Of a stretch of 54,633 nucleotides of DNA, positions 8,435 to 18,002 are shown piece after piece. Source of the DNA: Mycobacterium sherrisii (lineage in GTDB: Bacteria > Actinomycetota > Actinomycetes > Mycobacteriales > Mycobacteriaceae). Every line of letters starts with the position of its first letter. Position 1 is the stretch's first letter. The notes beneath the pieces were generated by a model that made no database searches, had not been told where the DNA came from, and saw only the letters and a program-made list of their open reading frames with translations. The stretch lies in assembly GCF_002102355.1 (NCBI RefSeq), contig NZ_LQPT01000045.1, positions 1 to 54,633 on the forward strand. Reading direction: 5' to 3'. Made by a program: the position numbers and the translations under genes.

Positions 8435-11400
8435 GCGCGGCCGCCATGATCGCCTTGTCGACATCGACGCCGTCGCGCTCCGCTTGGGCGATCGCCTCCA
8501 ACACCTTCTTGTAGTCGCGCGGCATCACCTTGACAAAGTGCCGCCCCTGTCCCTGCCAGTCGGCAAGAATCCGCTGTCCGACTGCGGAATCGGTGGCGTC
8601 GACGTGCGCCTGGATGATGCCGCGCAGGAACTCGGCATCGTCGGCGTCGAGCGCCTCGAGGTCCACCATTTCGGTGTTCAGGTTCTGCGGCAATTGTTCC
8701 TCGGGGTCGTAGACGTAGGCCACACCGCCGGACATGCCGGCCGCGAAGTTGCGTCCGGTGTGCCCCAGGATCACCACCCGGCCGCCGGTCATGTACTCGC
8801 AACCATGGTCACCGACGCCTTCAACGACGGCATGGGCGCCGGAGTTGCGGACCGCGAACCGTTCGCCGACCACGCCGCGCAAGAAAGCCTCCCCACTGGT
8901 GGCGCCGAACAGAATTACGTTGCCGCCGATGATGTTTTCCTCGGCGACGTAGTCGGCCGGCGCATTGTCGGACGGGCGGACCACGATGCGGCCACCCGAC
9001 AAGCCCTTGCCGACGTAGTCGTTGGCGTCGCCGTACACCCGCAAGGTAATGCCCTTGGGCACGAAGGCGCCGAAACTGTTGCCCGCGGACCCGTCAAAGG
9101 TGATGTCGATCGTTCCATCCGGTAAGCCTTGGCCGCCATAAGCCTTCGTCAACTCGTGGCCGAGCATGGTGCCCACGGTGCGGTTCACGTTGCTGATCGT
9201 GGTGGAGAACCGGACGGGTTTGCCGGAATCCAGTGCCTCCCTGCTCATCACGATCAATTGCTGGTCCAGCGCCTTGTCCAGGCCGTGGTCCTGACGCGAG
9301 CTGCAGTACAGGTCCTGGTTCATGAACGCGGACTCGGGCTCGTGCAGCACCGGGGCCAGATCCAGCTTGTGTGCCTTCCAGTGCGCCCGCGCCAGCGTGG
9401 TGTCCAGCGAGCCCACCTGGCCGACGGCCTCGTTGAACGTGCGGAAACCCAACTGCGCCATGTACTCCCGGACTTCTTCGGCGATGAACATGAAGAAGTT
9501 CTCGACGAATTCCGGCTTCCCGGTGAAACGCTCCCGCAGCAGCGGGTTCTGGGTGGCCACACCGACGGGACAGGTGTCGAGGTGACACACCCGCATCATG
9601 ATGCAGCCCGCGACCACCAAGGGCGCTGTGGCGAAACCGAACTCCTCGGCGCCGAGCAGGGCGCCGATCATCACGTCGCGGCCGGTCTTGAGTTGCCCGT
9701 CCACCTGAACGACGATGCGGTCGCGTAACCCGTTGAGCAGCAAGGTCTGCTGTGTCTCGGCCAGCCCCAGCTCCCAGGGAGCACCGGCGTGCTTCTGCGA
9801 AGTCAGCGGCGTCGCACCGGTGCCGCCGTCGTGGCCGGAAATCAGTACCACGTCGGCGTGGGCCTTGGATACCCCGGCCGCGACCGTGCCGACGCCGTTC
9901 TCCGAAACCAGTTTCACGTGAACCCGCGCCTGCGGGTTGGCGTTCTTCAGATCATGAATCAGCTGCGCCAGATCCTCGATCGAATAGATGTCATGGTGCG
10001 GTGGCGGTGAAATGAGGCCGACGCCGGGTGTCGAGTGCCGGACTTCCGCCACCCACGGGTACACCTTGTGTCCCGGGAGTTGGCCGCCCTCACCGGGTTT
10101 GGCGCCCTGTGCCATCTTGATCTGGATATCCGAACAATTGGTCAGGTAGTGCGAAGTGACGCCGAATCGTGCCGAGGCGACCTGCTTGATCGCGCTGCGA
10201 CGCCAGTCGCCGTTGGGGTCTGGCTCGAAACGGTTGACGTCCTCGCCGCCCTCACCGCTGTTGGACCGGCCACCCAGCCGGTTCATCGCAATAGCGAGCG
10301 TCTCGTGCGCCTCCGCGGAGATCGAGCCGTAGCTCATCGCACCGGTGGAGAAGCGCTTGACGATCTCACTGGCCGGCTCGACCTCATCCAGCGGAACCGG
10401 CGGGCGTACGTCCCCGCGGAACTTGAGCAGCCCGCGCAGCGAGGCCATCCGCTCGCTCTGGTCGTCGACCAGGCGGGTGTACTCCTTGAAGATCTTGTAC
10501 TGCCCGGTGCGGGTGGCGTGCTGCAGCTTGAACACCGTCTCCGGGTTGAACAAGTGGTACTCGCCTTCCCGGCGCCACTGGTAGTCCCCACCCACTTCGA
10601 GTTCGCGGTGCGCACGCTCGTCCGGCCGATCCAGGTAAGCCAGCCGGTGCCGGGCCGCCACGTCGGCGGCGATGTCGTCCAGGGTGATGCCGCCGGTCGG
10701 GCAGGCCAGCCCGGTGAAGTACTCGTCGAGCACGTCCTCCGAAATTCCGATGGCCTGGAACAGTTGGGCACCGGTGTAGGACGCCAGCGTCGAAATGCCC
10801 ATCTTGGACATGACTTTCAGCACGCCCTTACCGGCGGCCTTGACGTAATTGCTCAGCGCCTTGTCGCGGTCGATCCCGTCGATCACGCCACGGTCGAGCA
10901 TGTCCTCGATCGACTCGAAGGCCAGGTACGGGTTGACCGCGGCGGCGCCGCAGCCGATCAGCATCGCCATGTGATGCACCTCGCGGGCATCGCCGGACTC
11001 GACGACCAGACCGACGTGCGTACGGGTCCGATCGCGCACCAGGTGATGGTGCACACCGGCGACGGCGAGCAACGACGGAATCGGCGCCATCCGCTCGTTG
11101 GAATCGCGGTCGGAAAGAATGATCACCCGGGCGCCGTCGGCGATCGCGGCGGACGCCTGCGCGCGCACGTCTTCCAACGCCGCTGCCAGCCCGGCGCCAC
11201 CGTCGGCGACCGGGTACAGACAGTGAATTACCTTGGAGCGCATGCCATGTGGGCGCCCGTTGACTTCGTCGTCAGGGTTCAGGTTGACCAGCTTGGCGAG
11301 CTCGTGGTTGCGCAGAATCGGCTGCCGCAGCACGATTTGATGGCAGGAGAACTCGTCCGGACTGAGCAGGTCGCGCTCGCCGCCGGTGGTGCCCTGCAGG

Positions 11401-13010
11401 CTGGTCACCACCTCTTCGCGGATGGCATCCAGCGGGGGGTTCGTCACCTGCGCGAAGAGCTGGTGGAAGTAGTCGTAGAGCATCCGGGGACGCTGCGACA
11501 GCACCGCCACCGGGGTGTCGGTGCCCATCGATCCGATCGGCTCGGCACCGGTGCGGACCATCGGAGCCACGAGCAGGTTGAGCTCCTCGTAGGTGTAGCC
11601 AAATGCCGACTGCCGCATGACAAGTCGGTCATGGGCCATCCGGATGTAGTCACCCTGCGGGAGCGACTCCAGCGGAACGAGGTTTCGGTCCAGCCACTCC
11701 TGGTAGGGGTGTTCGGCCGCCAACTCGGCCTTGATTTCCTCGTCGGCGACGATGCGGCCCTGGGTGGTGTCCACCAGGAACATCCGGCCCGGCTGCAGTC
11801 GCATGCGCTGCACCACCGTCGAGGGGTCCAGGTCCAAGACACCGGCCTCCGAGGCCATCACCACCAAGCCATCCTTGGTAACCCAAATGCGGGACGGGCG
11901 AAGGCCATTGCGGTCAAGCACGGCGCCGACGATGGTGCCGTCGGTGAACGTCATCGACGCCGGGCCGTCCCACGGCTCCATCAACGATGCGTGGTACTCG
12001 TAAAACGCGCGCCGGGCCGGATCCATCGACTCGTTGCGCTCCCAGGCCTCGGGAATCATCATCAGCACCGCGTGCGGCAGGCTGCGGCCGCCCAGATGCA
12101 ACAATTCCAGCGCCTCGTCGAAGCGGGCGGTGTCCGAAGCGCCCGGGGTGCAGATCGGGAACAACTTCTCCAGATCGTCAACGGATCCGAAGACGTCGGT
12201 CTTCATCAGCGCCTCGCGGGCGCGCATCCAGTTCTCGTTCCCGGTGACCGTGTTGATCTCGCCGTTGTGGGCGATGCGGCGGAACGGGTGCGCCAGCGGC
12301 CACGACGGGAAGGTGTTGGTCGAGAAGCGCGAGTGCACGATGCCCAGCGCGCTGGTCATCCGATCGTCTTGCAGGTCAAGGTAAAACGCCTTGAGCTGCG
12401 GCGTGGTCAGCATGCCCTTGTAGACCATGGTCTGGCCGGACAGGCTGGGGAAGTAAACCGTCTCTCGGCCGGGCCCATCCTGGCCTGGGCCCTTGGTCCC
12501 CAGCTCGTGCTCGGCGCGCTTGCGCACGACGTAGCAGCGGCGCTCCAGCTCCATCTCGGAGGCACCCGCTATGAAGAACTGCCGGAATGTGGGCATGGCG
12601 TCGCGCGAGAGCGCACCCAGCGACGAGTCGTCGGTGGGGACATTGCGCCAGCCCAGGACCGTCAGCCCCTCGGATTCGGTGATCTTTTCCACCGCGGCGC
12701 ACGCGGCGGCGGCGTCCTTGGACGATTGCGGCAGAAAGGCGATGCCGGTGGCATAGCTCCCCGGTGCCGGCAGCTCGAAGTCCACGACCTCGCGCAGGAA
12801 GGCGTCGGGGACGTGAATCAGGATGCCCGCGCCGTCGCCGCTGCGCGGCTCCGCGCCCTGGGCACCACGGTGTTCGAGGTTGAGCAGCGCGGTGATCGCC
12901 TTGTCGACGATGTCGCGGCTGCGGCGGCCGTGCATATCGACGACCATGGCTACCCCGCACGAATCGTGCTCGTACGCGGGGTTGTACAACCCAACGCGCT
13001 CGGGCGTCAT
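8427..13010 (-). CDS. gltB: Glutamate synthase large subunit GltB
   Basis: From ATG 13010 ([20 protein letters not shown]) the protein is 1527 residues, the expected full length. A short propeptide precedes the class II glutaminase nucleophile C18. The central and FMN domains follow, with [49 protein letters not shown] and the 3Fe-4S cysteines in [15 protein letters not shown]. The C-terminal beta-helix domain has glycine-rich repeats such as [20 protein letters not shown]. The frame stays open for 244 codons upstream, but that extension is low-complexity and lacks homology. A nearby GTG at 13016 is an alternative start. It forms an operon with gltD. Confidence 0.97.
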   Translation of the reverse strand: MTPERVGLYNPAYEHDSCGVAMVVDMHGRRSRDIVDKAITALLNLEHRGAQGAEPRSGDGAGILIHVPDAFLREVVDFELPAPGSYATGIAFLPQSSKDAAAACAAVEKITESEGLTVLGWRNVPTDDSSLGALSRDAMPTFRQFFIAGASEMELERRCYVVRKRAEHELGTKGPGQDGPGRETVYFPSLSGQTMVYKGMLTTPQLKAFYLDLQDDRMTSALGIVHSRFSTNTFPSWPLAHPFRRIAHNGEINTVTGNENWMRAREALMKTDVFGSVDDLEKLFPICTPGASDTARFDEALELLHLGGRSLPHAVLMMIPEAWERNESMDPARRAFYEYHASLMEPWDGPASMTFTDGTIVGAVLDRNGLRPSRIWVTKDGLVVMASEAGVLDLDPSTVVQRMRLQPGRMFLVDTTQGRIVADEEIKAELAAEHPYQEWLDRNLVPLESLPQGDYIRMAHDRLVMRQSAFGYTYEELNLLVAPMVRTGAEPIGSMGTDTPVAVLSQRPRMLYDYFHQLFAQVTNPPLDAIREEVVTSLQGTTGGERDLLSPDEFSCHQIVLRQPILRNHELAKLVNLNPDDEVNGRPHGMRSKVIHCLYPVADGGAGLAAALEDVRAQASAAIADGARVIILSDRDSNERMAPIPSLLAVAGVHHHLVRDRTRTHVGLVVESGDAREVHHMAMLIGCGAAAVNPYLAFESIEDMLDRGVIDGIDRDKALSNYVKAAGKGVLKVMSKMGISTLASYTGAQLFQAIGISEDVLDEYFTGLACPTGGITLDDIAADVAARHRLAYLDRPDERAHRELEVGGDYQWRREGEYHLFNPETVFKLQHATRTGQYKIFKEYTRLVDDQSERMASLRGLLKFRGDVRPPVPLDEVEPASEIVKRFSTGAMSYGSISAEAHETLAIAMNRLGGRSNSGEGGEDVNRFEPDPNGDWRRSAIKQVASARFGVTSHYLTNCSDIQIKMAQGAKPGEGGQLPGHKVYPWVAEVRHSTPGVGLISPPPHHDIYSIEDLAQLIHDLKNANPQARVHVKLVSENGVGTVAAGVSKAHADVVLISGHDGGTGATPLTSQKHAGAPWELGLAETQQTLLLNGLRDRIVVQVDGQLKTGRDVMIGALLGAEEFGFATAPLVVAGCIMMRVCHLDTCPVGVATQNPLLRERFTGKPEFVENFFMFIAEEVREYMAQLGFRTFNEAVGQVGSLDTTLARAHWKAHKLDLAPVLHEPESAFMNQDLYCSSRQDHGLDKALDQQLIVMSREALDSGKPVRFSTTISNVNRTVGTMLGHELTKAYGGQGLPDGTIDITFDGSAGNSFGAFVPKGITLRVYGDANDYVGKGLSGGRIVVRPSDNAPADYVAEENIIGGNVILFGATSGEAFLRGVVGERFAVRNSGAHAVVEGVGDHGCEYMTGGRVVILGHTGRNFAAGMSGGVAYVYDPEEQLPQNLNTEMVDLEALDADDAEFLRGIIQAHVDATDSAVGQRILADWQGQGRHFVKVMPRDYKKVLEAIAQAERDGVDVDKAIMAAAHG

Positions 13011-13675
13011 ATGCACCTGCCTCTTCACCAGAACTTGCTGCGCGGCCGGTTGCGGCCATTTTCGGTGGCTCCGACGGGGCCGCACCCGGAGGTTGCGGGC
13101 TGGCCCCTTCGGTCTTGTCGATAGGCTGTATCCCAGGCGGAAAAATGATCCGATATGGGAATCGTCCGTGCGGCGCTGAACGGTGGCGTGTACCCGGTCT
13201 CGACAAGTCGTAAAACGATATGACAAAAACCGCCTGACATGCCAACTTCTGCAAGTGTAGCCCGGCAGGTAGCGGCGACGTAAATTCGCTGCGGCCCGCC
13301 CGCGATGACCCGCGCAAATGGGCTTGCGCGGCTCATCAACCCACCCACGACAGCGCACACGGGCGCAACCCGGCCGCCCCGCGGGCCGCCTCATCGGGTT
13401 TGCTGTGACGCGCGTCGTATCCGGGGACCGCCGATGGCCACGATCACAGGCCGGCAGCATCGCGCACTGCGGGACAGGGATACAGCGCGGGGCCAACGTG
13501 TGCGGGTCACCGGTGACCGGCGCGGCGGGACAAGCCCGGCCCGGCGCCGGCTCGGGGTCCGGGCCTGCGGAGTTTGCGCGATACTGAGATGACGCGTGCG
13601 AAGATGCCGGTCGCGTATCACCCCTGCTGTTCGGCCGCGACACGCGACGATCCATCGCCCGGCACCGAGGAGCCC
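13011..13675. other. Intergenic region between gltB and the EspI-like gene
   Basis: About 665 bp separate these divergent genes. No convincing gene is seen. A relatively AT-rich part around 13130-13260 is where the gltB promoter could lie. GGTCACCGGTGACC at 13505-13518 is a perfect 14-bp palindrome and might be an operator. The GAGGAG ribosome-binding site of the downstream gene precedes 13676. Confidence 0.5.
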
Positions 13676-15016
13676 ATGAACGAGCGCGACGAATTCCTGC
13701 GGGACCGTCTGCAGCCCGACCGGCCCAGCGCCCCCGCTGCACCTCCGCCCGGTCCGCCGTCGCGGGGTCCGCAGAACGCCCCGCCTACGCCGCGGCCCAC
13801 ACCGCCCCCCAGCGAGGGGTTCGCACCCGGCCCGCGCCCGGTCGGACCTGTCCCGCCACGCCCGTCCGGACCGGTTCCGACGCCCTCGATGCACCGACCG
13901 CCAGCACCGGCTGGACCGCCACCGCCGCGGCCCGCCGCGCTGCCGTTGCCCCGGCCGTCGGCGCCGGCCGGACCGCCACCACCGCCGCTTCGGCCCGACC
14001 CGCCGCCCTCGCTCGTCACGCATATGGCGACGACCCGGATACCGGTGGCCGACGCCGCCCCCAAACCCGCGCCCGCCGTCCCGCCCGCACCGCTGGAACG
14101 CGGCTGGCGCCGGGTCCTGCGCCTGCTCACCTTCGGTCTCGTCAAGCTGGGACCGTCACCCGCACAACTGCGAGACGCCGAATTCGAGGCGGCCATCCGC
14201 ACCGCGTTCCGGGGCAATCACAAGGTCGGAGTGGTGGGCAAGGGTGGCGTCGGTAAGACGTCCGTCGCGGCCAGCGTTGGGTCGTTGTTCGCCGAACTGC
14301 GCCACCAAGACCACGTCGTGGCGATCGACGCCGATACCGCCTTCGGACGGTTGAGCAGCCGCATCGATCCGCGCTCGACGAGCTCGTTCTGGGAGCTGAC
14401 CGCGGACAAGAACCTGGAGTCGTTCGCCGACGTCGCCGCCCGGGTGGGCCGCAACGCGGTGGGTCTGCATGTGCTCGCGGGCGAGCCGGCGTCCGGACCG
14501 CGGCGGGTGCTCGATCCCGCGATCTACCGGGAAGCCGCCGCCCGGTTGGACCGCCATTTCACGATCTCGGTGATCGACTGCGGTTCGACGATGGATGCAC
14601 CCGTCACCCAGGAAGTGCTGCGCGACCTGGATGCCCTGGTCGTGGTGTCGTCACCGTGGGCGGACGGGGCGTCCGCGGCGGCCCGCACGCTGGAGTGGCT
14701 GTCGGATCAGGGCATGACAACGCTGCTGCAGCACACCCTCGTGGTGCTCAACGACTCCGACGGGCACGCCGACAAACGCACCCGGGCGTTGCTGGTGCGT
14801 GAGTTCGTCGAGCACGGGCGTCCGGTGGTGGAGGTGCCATTCGATCCGCATCTGCGCCCCGGCGGTGTCATCGACGTCAAGCACGAGATGGCCCTCGCCA
14901 CCCGCCGCAAGTTTCTGGAGGCCACTGCGATGATCGCCGGGTTCTTCGCTACTGCCGACGGGGCGCGGGGTGCGCGGCCCGGCACGTCCGGCCCGGAGGA
15001 CAACGCCGGCGGCTGA
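13676..15016 (+). CDS. EspI-like proline-rich MinD/ParA-type ATPase (Rv3860 type)
   Basis: ATG 13676 is chosen because GAGGAG lies just upstream and [17 protein letters not shown] is a typical EspI-family opening; this gives 446 residues. Residues 15-115 are very rich in proline, glycine and alanine. A hydrophobic, basic segment ([17 protein letters not shown]) precedes the ATPase domain, which has the deviant Walker [16 protein letters not shown], an [10 protein letters not shown] segment and [11 protein letters not shown]. Position downstream of gltB matches M. tuberculosis Rv3860. EspI in ESX-1 modulates secretion in response to ATP; a role with a remaining ESX system is inferred only. It converges with the sigma gene 9 bp away. 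Confidence 0.85.
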   Translation: MNERDEFLRDRLQPDRPSAPAAPPPGPPSRGPQNAPPTPRPTPPPSEGFAPGPRPVGPVPPRPSGPVPTPSMHRPPAPAGPPPPRPAALPLPRPSAPAGPPPPPLRPDPPPSLVTHMATTRIPVADAAPKPAPAVPPAPLERGWRRVLRLLTFGLVKLGPSPAQLRDAEFEAAIRTAFRGNHKVGVVGKGGVGKTSVAASVGSLFAELRHQDHVVAIDADTAFGRLSSRIDPRSTSSFWELTADKNLESFADVAARVGRNAVGLHVLAGEPASGPRRVLDPAIYREAAARLDRHFTISVIDCGSTMDAPVTQEVLRDLDALVVVSSPWADGASAAARTLEWLSDQGMTTLLQHTLVVLNDSDGHADKRTRALLVREFVEHGRPVVEVPFDPHLRPGGVIDVKHEMALATRRKFLEATAMIAGFFATADGARGARPGTSGPEDNAGG

Positions 15017-15025
15017 TGCCGTTCC

Positions 15026-15904
15026 TCAGGTGGTCGCGGCTCGCGCCGCCGGGTCGGCAATCGCCTCGATCTTGCCGACCAGCGGGCCCTGCAGGGTCAG
15101 CACGATGGCCGCGAACAGCCGGCGTTCGGCGAACGCCAACAGCACCGGTTGCCCGGCGGGACCGCTGACCAGCGTGACACCCGGGCCCAAGTAGCGCATC
15201 AGGTTTGTCGCGACCGCCGGCGGCCCGTGGTTGATCTGCGGGGGCGGCGGCGGATCCCCCAGCAGGGTGCCCACGCCCCACACCGCCGGATGCAGCACCG
15301 CGGTCAGCGCCGCGATGTCTCCGTTGGCGCAGGCAGTGATGAACGTGTCGGTCACCAGCCGGTGCTCGGCGGGCGTCACCTCGTTCGGGCTCGGTTGCGC
15401 CGCAATGAATTTCGCTCGCGCGCGCCGCGCCAATTGCCGACAGGTGCCGACCGGACGACCGACCGTTTCGGCGATCGAGTCGAACGGAACGCCGAAAACG
15501 TCGTGCAAGACGAACGCGACCCGCTCGCCCGGGTTGAGGCGTTGCAGGACTTCCAGCAACGCGGCCCGCACCTCGTCGTCGAGGGTTGCCTTGTCCGCCG
15601 GGTCGAGCCCGGGTGCCGGCGCTACGTCGAGGTCCTCGAGCGCGCCGCGGCCCAGCCGCTCATGGCGCGCTCGCGCCGAGCGCAGCTGATCGAGGCAAAG
15701 TCGGCTGGTGACCACGGTCAGCCAGCCGCGAACGTCATCGAGTTCACCGTCGTCAACCCGCGACAACCGCAGAAATGCTTCTTGCGCAACGTCTTCGGCG
15801 TCGCCGACGTCTCCGAGTATCTGGTAGCCAAGATTGACCAGATACGGGCGGTGGCGGTACCAGGCGTCGGCGATCCGGTCGGTGGGTGGCGGGAACTGGT
15901 TCAT
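15026..15904 (-). CDS. ECF sigma factor with C-terminal SnoaL-like domain (SigI-like)
   Basis: The 292-residue protein has sigma region 2 (LVNLGYQILGDVGDAEDVAQEAFLRL, shown in part), including the core-binding AEDVAQEAF, and region 4 (RVAFVLHDVFGVPFDSIAETVGR with CRQLARRARAKF). Beyond about residue 185 an extra domain of about 105 residues (VTDTFITACANGDIAALTAVL) resembles the SnoaL-like domain of the ECF41/SigI/SigJ groups, which modulates sigma activity in cis. Length and sequence resemble SigI (290 aa), but this locus is not where M. tuberculosis sigI lies, so a paralogue is possible. A large inverted repeat sits 20 bp upstream of the ATG, and a nitroreductase gene is divergent. Confidence 0.85.
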   Translation of the reverse strand: MNQFPPPTDRIADAWYRHRPYLVNLGYQILGDVGDAEDVAQEAFLRLSRVDDGELDDVRGWLTVVTSRLCLDQLRSARARHERLGRGALEDLDVAPAPGLDPADKATLDDEVRAALLEVLQRLNPGERVAFVLHDVFGVPFDSIAETVGRPVGTCRQLARRARAKFIAAQPSPNEVTPAEHRLVTDTFITACANGDIAALTAVLHPAVWGVGTLLGDPPPPPQINHGPPAVATNLMRYLGPGVTLVSGPAGQPVLLAFAERRLFAAIVLTLQGPLVGKIEAIADPAARAATT

Positions 15905-15924
15905 GAAACATCGACGATCTGGTG

Positions 15925-15962
15925 CCGGGAAAAGTTACGCGCTTTGACTGTAACTTTCCCGG
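15925..15962. promoter_or_regulatory. Large inverted repeat between the sigma gene and the nitroreductase gene
   Basis: CCGGGAAAAGTTAC (15925-15938) and GTAACTTTCCCGG (15950-15962) are complementary except for one extra A, separated by 11 bases. The repeat lies in the divergent promoter region of the sigma factor and the deazaflavin-dependent nitroreductase, 20 bp from the sigma ATG. It could be an operator or two back-to-back copies of one promoter element; the binding protein is unknown. Confidence 0.6.
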
Positions 15963-16024
15963 CCGCGCGCCCGTCGTAGCCGCAGATCTTCGTCGATCGC
16001 CGGGTTTGGCAGATAGGAGTCAAG

Positions 16025-16465
16025 ATGTCCGAACCGCAGCCGCCGCGCTACCTCAAGCCGATGAACAAACTGATGATGGCGGTCCAGCGACTCGGTATAC
16101 CGACCGGACCCGCAATGGTGCTCACGGTGCCGGGTCGCAAGTCGGGTCAACCGCGGAGCACCCCGATGACACCGTTCGAATATCAGGACGGCCTTTACGT
16201 GGTGGCCGGCTACCCCGGGGCCGACTGGGCGGCCAATGCCCGCGCCGCGGGGACCGGCACGCTCAGCCGGGGCCGCCGGTCACGCCGGGTCCGGATCGTC
16301 GAACTCACCGCTGCGCAGGCGCGGCCGGTACTGCGGGTGTTTGCCGTGAAGGTGCCCGTCGGTGTGGCATTCGCGAAACGCGCGGGAATGGTGCGTGATG
16401 GAACGGCTGACGAATTCGAAGCACTGGCGGGCCGGGTCGCGGTCTTCCGGTTCGAACCGGCATGA
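16025..16465 (+). CDS. Deazaflavin-dependent nitroreductase (Ddn/DUF385 family)
   Basis: A clear AGGAG lies six bases before the ATG. The 146-residue protein has the family core MVLTVPGRKSGQPRSTPMTPF near residues 37-57, then the strand GLYVVAGYPGADWAANARAAG near residues 61-81, both typical of F420-binding split-barrel nitroreductases such as Ddn (Rv3547). The family reduces quinones and nitro compounds with F420H2 at the membrane; the substrate here is unknown. A later helix has VKVPVGVAFAKRAGMV. The gene is divergent from the ECF sigma factor with a shared palindromic control region, so it may be part of that regulon. Confidence 0.85.
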   Translation: MSEPQPPRYLKPMNKLMMAVQRLGIPTGPAMVLTVPGRKSGQPRSTPMTPFEYQDGLYVVAGYPGADWAANARAAGTGTLSRGRRSRRVRIVELTAAQARPVLRVFAVKVPVGVAFAKRAGMVRDGTADEFEALAGRVAVFRFEPA

Positions 16466-16557
16466 CGGTCGACGGCCTTGCGCGTGCCGCAGCGGGGGGT
16501 CGTGCACCGCGTCCGGTTGCCGCCGGTCGCTGCCTCAGATTCGCCGGTCATGGGGGA

Positions 16558-16839
16558 TCAGGCCGACTTCATGTGCTGACGCACGGGGTATCCGTTGCGC
16601 TCGGCCAGCGACCGCAATTGGTTGAGCGCGAAGGCCCGCGGCCGACCCGATTGGGGAATCACGACGCCGGCCCACAGTCCTTCGGCACCGGGAATCTCGA
16701 CGGCGTCGCGGGCGCAGCGCCACCGCCGCGGGCACGCACGGCACAGCGCTTTGGCCTCGGCATCCGGCTCCGTCGTCCAGCGATCGGGGTCGTTGGTACA
16801 GGCGCCCAACGGGATGTTGTACACAGCGGTCGCGGTCAT
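16558..16839 (-). CDS. whiB6: Iron-sulfur transcription factor WhiB6
   Basis: The 93-residue protein carries four cysteines at C14, C33, C36 and C42 (CxxC in LCRACPRRWRC), which would bind a 4Fe-4S cluster, followed by the WhiB turn EGLWAGVVIP and a basic C-terminus. The sequence PLGACTNDPDRWTT and AERNGYPVR is close to M. tuberculosis WhiB6 (Rv3862c), which has about 20 further N-terminal residues in its annotation. WhiB6 regulates ESX-1 genes in M. tuberculosis and M. marinum; with ESX-1 absent here its targets must differ or be elsewhere. A perfect 14-bp inverted repeat lies about 65 bp upstream. Confidence 0.92.
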   Translation of the reverse strand: MTATAVYNIPLGACTNDPDRWTTEPDAEAKALCRACPRRWRCARDAVEIPGAEGLWAGVVIPQSGRPRAFALNQLRSLAERNGYPVRQHMKSA

Positions 16840-16903
16840 CCCTACGTTCCTCCAGTCGGTCTTCAGTAAGCGCTGCGGTTCTGCGGGCTATGTTCGTCAG
16901 CGT

Positions 16904-16940
16904 ATCCACATAACCGTCGCAATGCAACGGTTATGTGGAT
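16904..16940. promoter_or_regulatory. Perfect 14-bp inverted repeat upstream of whiB6
   Basis: ATCCACATAACCGT at 16904-16917 and ACGGTTATGTGGAT at 16927-16940 are exactly complementary around a nine-base spacer. The repeat is 64 bp upstream of the whiB6 ATG and on the opposite side faces the Rv3863-like gene. Its outer ends (TATCCACA and TGTGGAT) resemble DnaA boxes, but the length of the symmetry suggests a dimeric regulator or a cruciform. The binding protein is unknown. Confidence 0.65.
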
Positions 16941-17120
16941 GGCTTCGGAGATAGGCGGTGCGTAGGGCTTCCCCGGCAGGCGTGAATGACGAGGTCATGC
17001 CGGGTTGATGCGCGCCCCAGGTTGCTCGACGCAAACTGCAGCGTGTGTACGCTGTTGTCGGCGTGGACCTCGTTCCAAAGTCGCCCGGCCGGGCAAGAAC
17101 TGCGCGCTGCAACCATAGCG

Positions 17121-17978
17121 ATGCGATATGATCGCCGGGTGCAACGGTTCGACCAGGTAAGCCGGGAACGGGCGGAAGTCGTGCCGCTCGGCGTCGTGCG
17201 GTCGCACCAGGCGGTGCAGCATGGCGCCGGCCACCTGGAAGGTGGCGACAGCACGGCACTCGATCCGGGCGTGGTTCGTGCCGGTGCCGCGGCCGCGGCC
17301 CGCCGCCGCGAGCTCGACATCAGTCAACGCAGCCTTGCCGCCGACGGCATCATCAACGCCGGCGCACTGATCGCGTTCGAAAAGGGACGCAGCTGGCCGC
17401 GAAAGCGGACGCGCACCAAGCTCGAGGAGGTACTGCGGTGGCCCGCGGGAACCATCGAGCGGATCCGCCGCGGCGAACCGGTCGCCACCGAGCCTGACGC
17501 CGTCGCCCCACCCGACGATGGCGCCGGCGACGGCACCGACACCGGCGGCGCGGCGTCCCTGGTCGCTCAGGCCGTCGTGGCCGCCGTGGACGGTTGCAGC
17601 CTGGCGATCGCCGCCCTGCCGCCGGCCGATGACGCCGGATTTGTCGAACGCGCCGCGCCCATCCTCGCCGATTTGCGCCAACTCGAAGCGGTCGCGGTCC
17701 GGGCAACCCGGATCAGCCGGATCACCCCCGAATTGATCAAGGCGCTCAGCGCCGTTCGCCGGCATCGTGATGAGTTGATGATGCTCGGAGCGACCGCCCC
17801 GGGCGCACCGTTGGGCCAGCGGCTGTATGCCGCCCGGCGCCGGGCCAACCTGACCCCCGAAGAGACGGCCGTGGCCGCCGGGGTGGCCGAGGGCATGATC
17901 GCGCGTGCCGAGGCCGACGAACCGGTCCCCGCCCATGTCGCGGAGGCCATCGAAACGCTGATCGACCAGATCGGATGA
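17121..17978 (+). CDS. Rv3863-like protein with two XRE-type helix-turn-helix segments
   Basis: From ATG 17121 the protein is 285 residues; GTG 17139 is an alternative. A stretch around residues 55-105 (AAAARRRELDISQRSLAADG, IINAGALIAFEKGRSWPRKR) resembles an XRE helix-turn-helix and is nearly identical to M. tuberculosis Rv3863 as remembered. A similar fold recurs near the C-terminus (LGQRLYAARRRANLTPEET, AVAAGVAEGMIARAE). Between them is an alanine-rich helical region. Rv3863 is about 390 residues, so the N-terminal 100 or so residues are missing or replaced here. It follows whiB6 divergently and converges with eccA2 24 bp away. Function is unknown; DNA binding is inferred. Confidence 0.75.
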   Translation: MRYDRRVQRFDQVSRERAEVVPLGVVRSHQAVQHGAGHLEGGDSTALDPGVVRAGAAAAARRRELDISQRSLAADGIINAGALIAFEKGRSWPRKRTRTKLEEVLRWPAGTIERIRRGEPVATEPDAVAPPDDGAGDGTDTGGAASLVAQAVVAAVDGCSLAIAALPPADDAGFVERAAPILADLRQLEAVAVRATRISRITPELIKALSAVRRHRDELMMLGATAPGAPLGQRLYAARRRANLTPEETAVAAGVAEGMIARAEADEPVPAHVAEAIETLIDQIG

Positions 17979-18002
17979 GCGCTTCCGGCCACGGCCAAGA
18001 CG

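Noticed and set aside
9910-9925. Near-match to parS (GTTTCACGTGAA core) about 34 kb from the other two sites
   Set aside because: It lies within gltB and encodes the conserved peptide VHVKLV, which fixes these bases; the flanks do not match the parS consensus.
10035-13124. Long open frame (over 1000 codons) on the plus strand opposite gltB
   Set aside because: It is the mirror of a GC-rich gene with third-position bias; it has no recognisable domains and no ribosome-binding site, while gltB on the other strand is certain.
13011-13742. N-terminal extension of GltB by 244 residues
   Set aside because: The extension is arginine/proline-rich noise; the glutaminase cysteine must lie close to the mature N-terminus, and the ATG at 13010 gives the exact family length.
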